Source of the DNA: an uncultured Oscillospiraceae bacterium
GTDB lineage: Bacteria; Bacillota; Clostridia; Oscillospirales; Oscillospiraceae
Length of the DNA: 37,621 bases
Direction of reading: 5' to 3'
Assembly: GCA_910584395.1 (NCBI GenBank)
Contig: CAJUAS010000017.1
Location: 1 to 37,621 of the forward strand
Shown piece after piece: positions 34,679 to 37,621 of the stretch (position 1 is the stretch's first letter; each line of letters starts with the position of its first letter). The notes under the pieces were generated by a model, which did no database searches, had not been told where the DNA came from, and saw only the letters and a list, made by a program, of their open reading frames with translations. Made by a program: the position numbers and the translations under genes.

Positions 34679-35653
34679 GCGGACGGCCAGCCGGGTCAGG
34701 GCCTCCGGGGTATTGTCCTCCGGATGGGTCAGGATATGCCGGGCCAGCGTCTCCTGCGCCGCCCCTAACGCAGGGCCGCGGAAGCCAAGCTCCATGAGGC
34801 GGTCGGCCTTGAGGGACAGGGTCTTGACCGCCTCCCGTTCCGGGTGGAGTACGGCGGCGCGGAGCTTACGCTCGGTGGGGAGAGTGGTGATATCAAAGCC
34901 GCCGGCCCGGCAAAAAGCCCGCCAGCGCGCCCCTTGTTCGGGGGGGACGCCGTGAAAGACGGCGGCGCAGTCCGGGGGGACGACCCCGGACGGGAGCAGG
35001 CCGGTGGAGAGGAAGAGAAATGCAGTCTCCGGCCGGGGGGACAGGAGGGTCTTTTCCACCTCTGTTTTGATCCGCTCCCCGGAGACGTGCCGGGCGTTTT
35101 CCGCCAGCGCGGAAAGGGCGGCGAAGGTGTGTTCCTCGATGGAAAAGTCAAGCTGGGCGGCAAAGCGGATGGCGCGAAGCATCCGCAGGGCGTCCTCGCG
35201 AAAGCGGACGGTGGGGTCGCCCACGGCGCGAATGAGCCTTTGGGCCAGATCCCGCTGCCCGCCGAAGGGGTCGATGACCCCGCCGTCCTCGGCCAGCGCC
35301 ATGGCGTTGACGGTAAAATCCCGCCGGGCCAGATCATGCTCCAAGCTGTCCCCAAACACCACCGCGTCGGGGTGGCGGCCGTCGGAATAGCCCACGTCGG
35401 CGCGGAAGGTGGTCACCTCCAAACTTGCGCCGTCCAACAGGACGGTGACCGTGCCGTGGGAAACGCCGGTGGGGACGGTTTTTTCAAACAGCGCCATCAC
35501 CGTCTCCGGGCGGGCGGCGGTGGTGATATCCCAGTCTTCGGGAGTGCGGCCCAGCAGGAGGTCGCGGACGCAGCCGCCCACGGGATGGGCGGCAAATCCG
35601 CCGCGCCGCAGGGCGGAGAGACACTTTATGACGGGGGTGGGCAGAGAAAACAC
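34655..35653 (-). CDS. cca: CCA tRNA nucleotidyltransferase (poly A polymerase family)
   Basis: A 332-residue class II nucleotidyltransferase. GGCVRDLLLGRTPEDWDITT (metal-binding DxD), HGTVTVL, RRDFTVNAMA and the DPFGGQRDL strand are all present, followed by the DALRMLRAIRFAAQL helix region. It builds or repairs the 3' CCA of tRNAs. It is shorter than the usual 400-450 residues and lacks an HD domain, so a specialised CC- or A-adding role is possible. The four tRNAs at the window end already encode CCA (the last is cut by the edge), making repair its likely job. The start is a GTG at 35653, with AGGAGG 8 bases upstream. Confidence 0.88.
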   Translation of the reverse strand: MFSLPTPVIKCLSALRRGGFAAHPVGGCVRDLLLGRTPEDWDITTAARPETVMALFEKTVPTGVSHGTVTVLLDGASLEVTTFRADVGYSDGRHPDAVVFGDSLEHDLARRDFTVNAMALAEDGGVIDPFGGQRDLAQRLIRAVGDPTVRFREDALRMLRAIRFAAQLDFSIEEHTFAALSALAENARHVSGERIKTEVEKTLLSPRPETAFLFLSTGLLPSGVVPPDCAAVFHGVPPEQGARWRAFCRAGGFDITTLPTERKLRAAVLHPEREAVKTLSLKADRLMELGFRGPALGAAQETLARHILTHPEDNTPEALTRLAVRLLPPGEA

Positions 35654-35682
35654 GGACAACGCCTCCTGACGATTTGGCGGGG

Positions 35683-35711
35683 TTGAAAAAAAGAAATGTT
35701 TGGGGTAGAAT
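35683..35711 (+). promoter_or_regulatory. SigA-type promoter of murC
   Basis: TTGAAA (35683-35688), a 17-bp spacer and TAGAAT (35706-35711), about 40 bp upstream of the start codon. Confidence 0.7.
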
Positions 35712-35752
35712 AGTACCAACCATTATAATCTTTTTGCAGGGGTGTGTAAAGC

Positions 35753-37129
35753 ATGGAGGAGCGGGACATTCGGGAATTTCTGCGGCCGGGAGCGAAGGCT
35801 CACCTGATGGGGATCGGCGGGGTGTCCATGGAACCGCTGGCGGAGGTGCTCCACGGCGCGGGGATCGCGGTGAGCGGGTCGGATATGCGGCAAAGCGAGG
35901 CCACCGACCAGCTCCAACGGCTGGGCATCCCGGTGGCCATCGGCCACGCCGCCGAAAACGTGGCGGGGGCGGAGCTGGTCATCCGCACCGCCGCCGTCCA
36001 TGATGACAACCCGGAGATCATCGCCGCCCGTGCCGCGGGCATCCCGGTGTTTGAACGCAGTCAGGCTTGGGGCGCGATCATGCGGGGCTACAAAAACGCC
36101 CTGTGCATCTCCGGCACCCACGGAAAGACCACCACCACCTCCATGTGTACCCACATTGCGCTGGCGGCGGGCCTTGACCCCACGGTGATGATCGGCGGCA
36201 GTTTGCCCGCCCTGAGCAGCGACCGTCCCAAGGGCTACCGGGTGGGGAAAGGGGACACCATTATTTTGGAGAGCTGCGAATATTGCAACTCCTTCCTCTC
36301 CTTCTTCCCCACGGTGGCGGTGATCCTGAACATCGAGGAGGATCATCTGGACTTTTTTAAGGATCTGGCGGATATCCAGCGGTCATTCCGCAAATTCGCC
36401 GAGCTGACCCTCCCCAAGGGGAGCGTAGTGGTCAACGCCGATGACCCCAACGCCACGGCAGTGACCGTCGGGATGGATCCGTTTACCTTCGGCCTTGCGC
36501 CGGGGGCGGAGTGCACCGCCGCCAACCTGCGGGAGGAGAAGGGCTACCCCGAGTTCGACATCGTGACCCACGGGGAGGTCTACGCCCATGTGAAGCTGCG
36601 GGTGTTTGGGCGGCACAATGTGTCCAACGCCTTGGCGGCGGCGGCAGCGGCCTATGTGATGGGCCTTCCCGGCGGGGCGGTGAAGGAGGGACTGGAGTCC
36701 TTTTGCGGCGCGGGGCGGCGATTCGAGAAGCTGGGCGTGTGCAACGGCGCGGACGTCTATGACGACTACGCCCACCACCCCGGCGAGATCACCGCGCTAC
36801 TCAAGGGGGTGAAGCCGCTGGGGTATGAGCGGGTGGTCTGCGCCTTCCAGCCCCACACCTACACCCGCACCAAGGCGCTGTTTGGCGAGTTTGTGCAGGC
36901 GCTGAAGCTGGCAGACGTGGCGGTGCTCACCGATATCTATGCCGCCCGGGAGACGGACACCTTGGGGGTGTCGTCGTCCCAATTGGCGGAGGCTGTCCCC
37001 GGCGCGCTGTATTATCCCACGCTGGATGATCTGGAGGCGGGTTTGCGGGCGCTGGCAAAGCCCGGCGACCTCATTTTGCTGGTGGGCGCGGGGGATATTT
37101 ACGGCGTGGGGAAGCGGCTGGCGGAATAA
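35753..37129 (+). CDS. murC: UDP-N-acetylmuramate--L-alanine ligase
   Basis: A 458-residue cytoplasmic Mur ligase adding the first amino acid, L-Ala, to UDP-MurNAc. It has the N-terminal Rossmann motif MGIGGVSM, the ATP-binding GTHGKTTTTS near residue 120, and HLDFF in the central domain. The C-terminal domain carries YDDYAHHPGEI and QPHTYTRTK. AGGGG precedes the ATG. It is not in a dcw cluster but stands alone with its own promoter, a common arrangement in Clostridia. Confidence 0.95.
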   Translation: MEERDIREFLRPGAKAHLMGIGGVSMEPLAEVLHGAGIAVSGSDMRQSEATDQLQRLGIPVAIGHAAENVAGAELVIRTAAVHDDNPEIIAARAAGIPVFERSQAWGAIMRGYKNALCISGTHGKTTTTSMCTHIALAAGLDPTVMIGGSLPALSSDRPKGYRVGKGDTIILESCEYCNSFLSFFPTVAVILNIEEDHLDFFKDLADIQRSFRKFAELTLPKGSVVVNADDPNATAVTVGMDPFTFGLAPGAECTAANLREEKGYPEFDIVTHGEVYAHVKLRVFGRHNVSNALAAAAAAYVMGLPGGAVKEGLESFCGAGRRFEKLGVCNGADVYDDYAHHPGEITALLKGVKPLGYERVVCAFQPHTYTRTKALFGEFVQALKLADVAVLTDIYAARETDTLGVSSSQLAEAVPGALYYPTLDDLEAGLRALAKPGDLILLVGAGDIYGVGKRLAE

Positions 37130-37150
37130 GCCCGGCGGAAAAATAAAATG

Positions 37151-37179
37151 TTGACAATCCAAGACGGTTATGCTATCAT
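37151..37179 (+). promoter_or_regulatory. Strong SigA promoter of the tRNA cluster
   Basis: A perfect TTGACA (37151-37156), a 17-bp spacer and TATCAT (37174-37179), about 55 bp before tRNA-Gly. Confidence 0.82.
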
Positions 37180-37233
37180 ATCAAGGCTGACGATGCGCCA
37201 GCAGGATACTCCGGGGCTGCCCGGCAAGCTGAT

Positions 37234-37307
37234 GCGGGTGTAGTTCAATGGTAGAATCCCAGCCTTCCAAGCTGGTCGCGTGGGTTCGATTCCCATCACC
37301 CGCTCCA
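37234..37307 (+). tRNA. tRNA-Gly (anticodon TCC)
   Basis: A complete cloverleaf: acceptor GCGGGTG with CACCCGC, anticodon loop CTTCCAA, T loop GGTTCGATTCC, and an encoded CCA. It reads GGA/GGG glycine codons. Confidence 0.96.
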
Positions 37308-37310
37308 TAT

Positions 37311-37387
<77 letters not shown>

Positions 37388-37415
37388 CCTCTTGCAGGCG
37401 CAGCGAAGTGAATAT

Positions 37416-37493
37416 GGTGGGTATAGCGTAGTTGGTTAACGCGTCGGATTGTGGTTCCGAAGATCGTGGGTTCGAGTCCCATTACCCACCCCA
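37416..37493 (+). tRNA. tRNA-His (anticodon GTG)
   Basis: The extra 5' G (position -1) at 37416 pairs with C73, the identity mark of tRNA-His. The acceptor is GTGGGTA with TACCCAC, the anticodon loop TTGTGGT, and CCA is encoded. Confidence 0.95.
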
Positions 37494-37504
37494 TAAACCG
37501 TGCC

Positions 37505-37543
37505 GGGCCGGAGCGACAGTCCGCTCCGGCCCGCCGTTTTATT
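37505..37543 (+). terminator. Terminator inside the tRNA cluster
   Basis: A perfect 11-bp stem, GGGCCGGAGCG/CGCTCCGGCCC, with a TTTTATT tail, placed after tRNA-His. It should end the Gly-Arg-His transcript just before tRNA-Gln. Confidence 0.75.
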
Positions 37544-37547
37544 ACAT

Positions 37548-37621
37548 AGGGGTGTAGCCAAGCGGCTAAGGCACGGGACTTTGACTCCCGCATCGCTGGT
37601 TCGATTCCAGCCATCCCTGCC
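37548..37621 (+). tRNA. tRNA-Gln (anticodon TTG), missing the last base at the window edge
   Basis: Acceptor AGGGGTG with CATCCCT, anticodon loop CTTTGAC, T loop GGTTCGATTCC, discriminator G, then CC with the final A beyond the window. Confidence 0.93.

Noticed and set aside
35474..35490. GGGGACGGTT string inside the cca gene resembling the cassette repeat core.
   Set aside because: It lies in coding sequence, has no palindromic AAGA/TTGTCTT arms and no partner, so it is chance similarity.

Overview
This window is GC-rich chromosomal DNA from a spore-forming anaerobic Firmicute, most likely a gut Clostridia of the Oscillospiraceae type (Flavonifractor, Lawsonibacter or Oscillibacter relatives). 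The evidence is a single-chain pyruvate:ferredoxin oxidoreductase, a sporulation set (SpoIVB, GPR protease, an alpha/beta-type SASP, a SleB-like hydrolase), a split transketolase, Firmicutes-style GGAGG ribosome binding sites and tRNA genes that encode their CCA ends. The placement is inference from gene content; no rRNA is present.

Layout. 1-3.3 kb: 3' part of nifJ with a strong terminator. 3.35-3.76 kb: an AT-rich one-gene cassette (A) between inverted repeats. 4.0-5.2 kb: promoter, yybP-ykoY (Mn2+) riboswitch with terminator, and a CaxA-type cation antiporter. 5.25-6.6 kb: MATE efflux protein (minus). 6.8-7.9 kb: spoIVB. 7.97-13.2 kb: minus-strand run glyS, LTA-synthase-like gene, transketolase N and C halves. 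13.3-16.45 kb: a small Cys-rich protein, then minus-strand rpsT, a shikimate-kinase-like gene and a DEAD-box helicase. 16.6-17.5 kb: gpr. 17.7-25.4 kb: a six-gene plus-strand operon (XRE regulator, ATP-grasp ligase, asparagine synthetase, SpoVB/MurJ-like flippase, AI-2E-family permease, HerA-like ATPase). 25.6-28.1 kb: SASP, then minus-strand cell-wall hydrolase and radical SAM protein. 28.3-31.5 kb: TetR regulator, glycosyltransferase, O-antigen-ligase-like polymerase. 31.56-32.04 kb: a second AT-rich one-gene cassette (B) between the same type of inverted repeats. 32.1-37.1 kb: pgi (minus), an uncharacterised P-loop ATPase, a CCA-adding-type nucleotidyltransferase (minus) and murC. 37.2-37.6 kb: tRNA-Gly, -Arg, -His and -Gln.

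How the genes work together. Much of the window concerns the envelope and the spore: murC, the LTA-synthase-like enzyme, the glycosyltransferase/ligase pair and the ATP-grasp/AsnB/flippase operon, which could amidate or branch a peptidoglycan precursor before export. GPR, SASP, SpoIVB and the SleB-like hydrolase cover spore maturation and germination. Central carbon genes are nifJ, pgi and transketolase.

The observations most worth following are: (1) cassettes A and B, two unrelated AT-rich genes 28 kb apart, each bracketed by inverted copies of one GGACGGTTCT-core repeat with the same polarity; (2) two in-frame repeats in the helicase tail with nearly identical ends and unrelated middles; (3) the same helicase has Thr in place of the Walker A lysine; (4) the shikimate-kinase-like protein lacks substrate-binding residues; (5) four ACGTG boxes lie upstream of the envelope operon.
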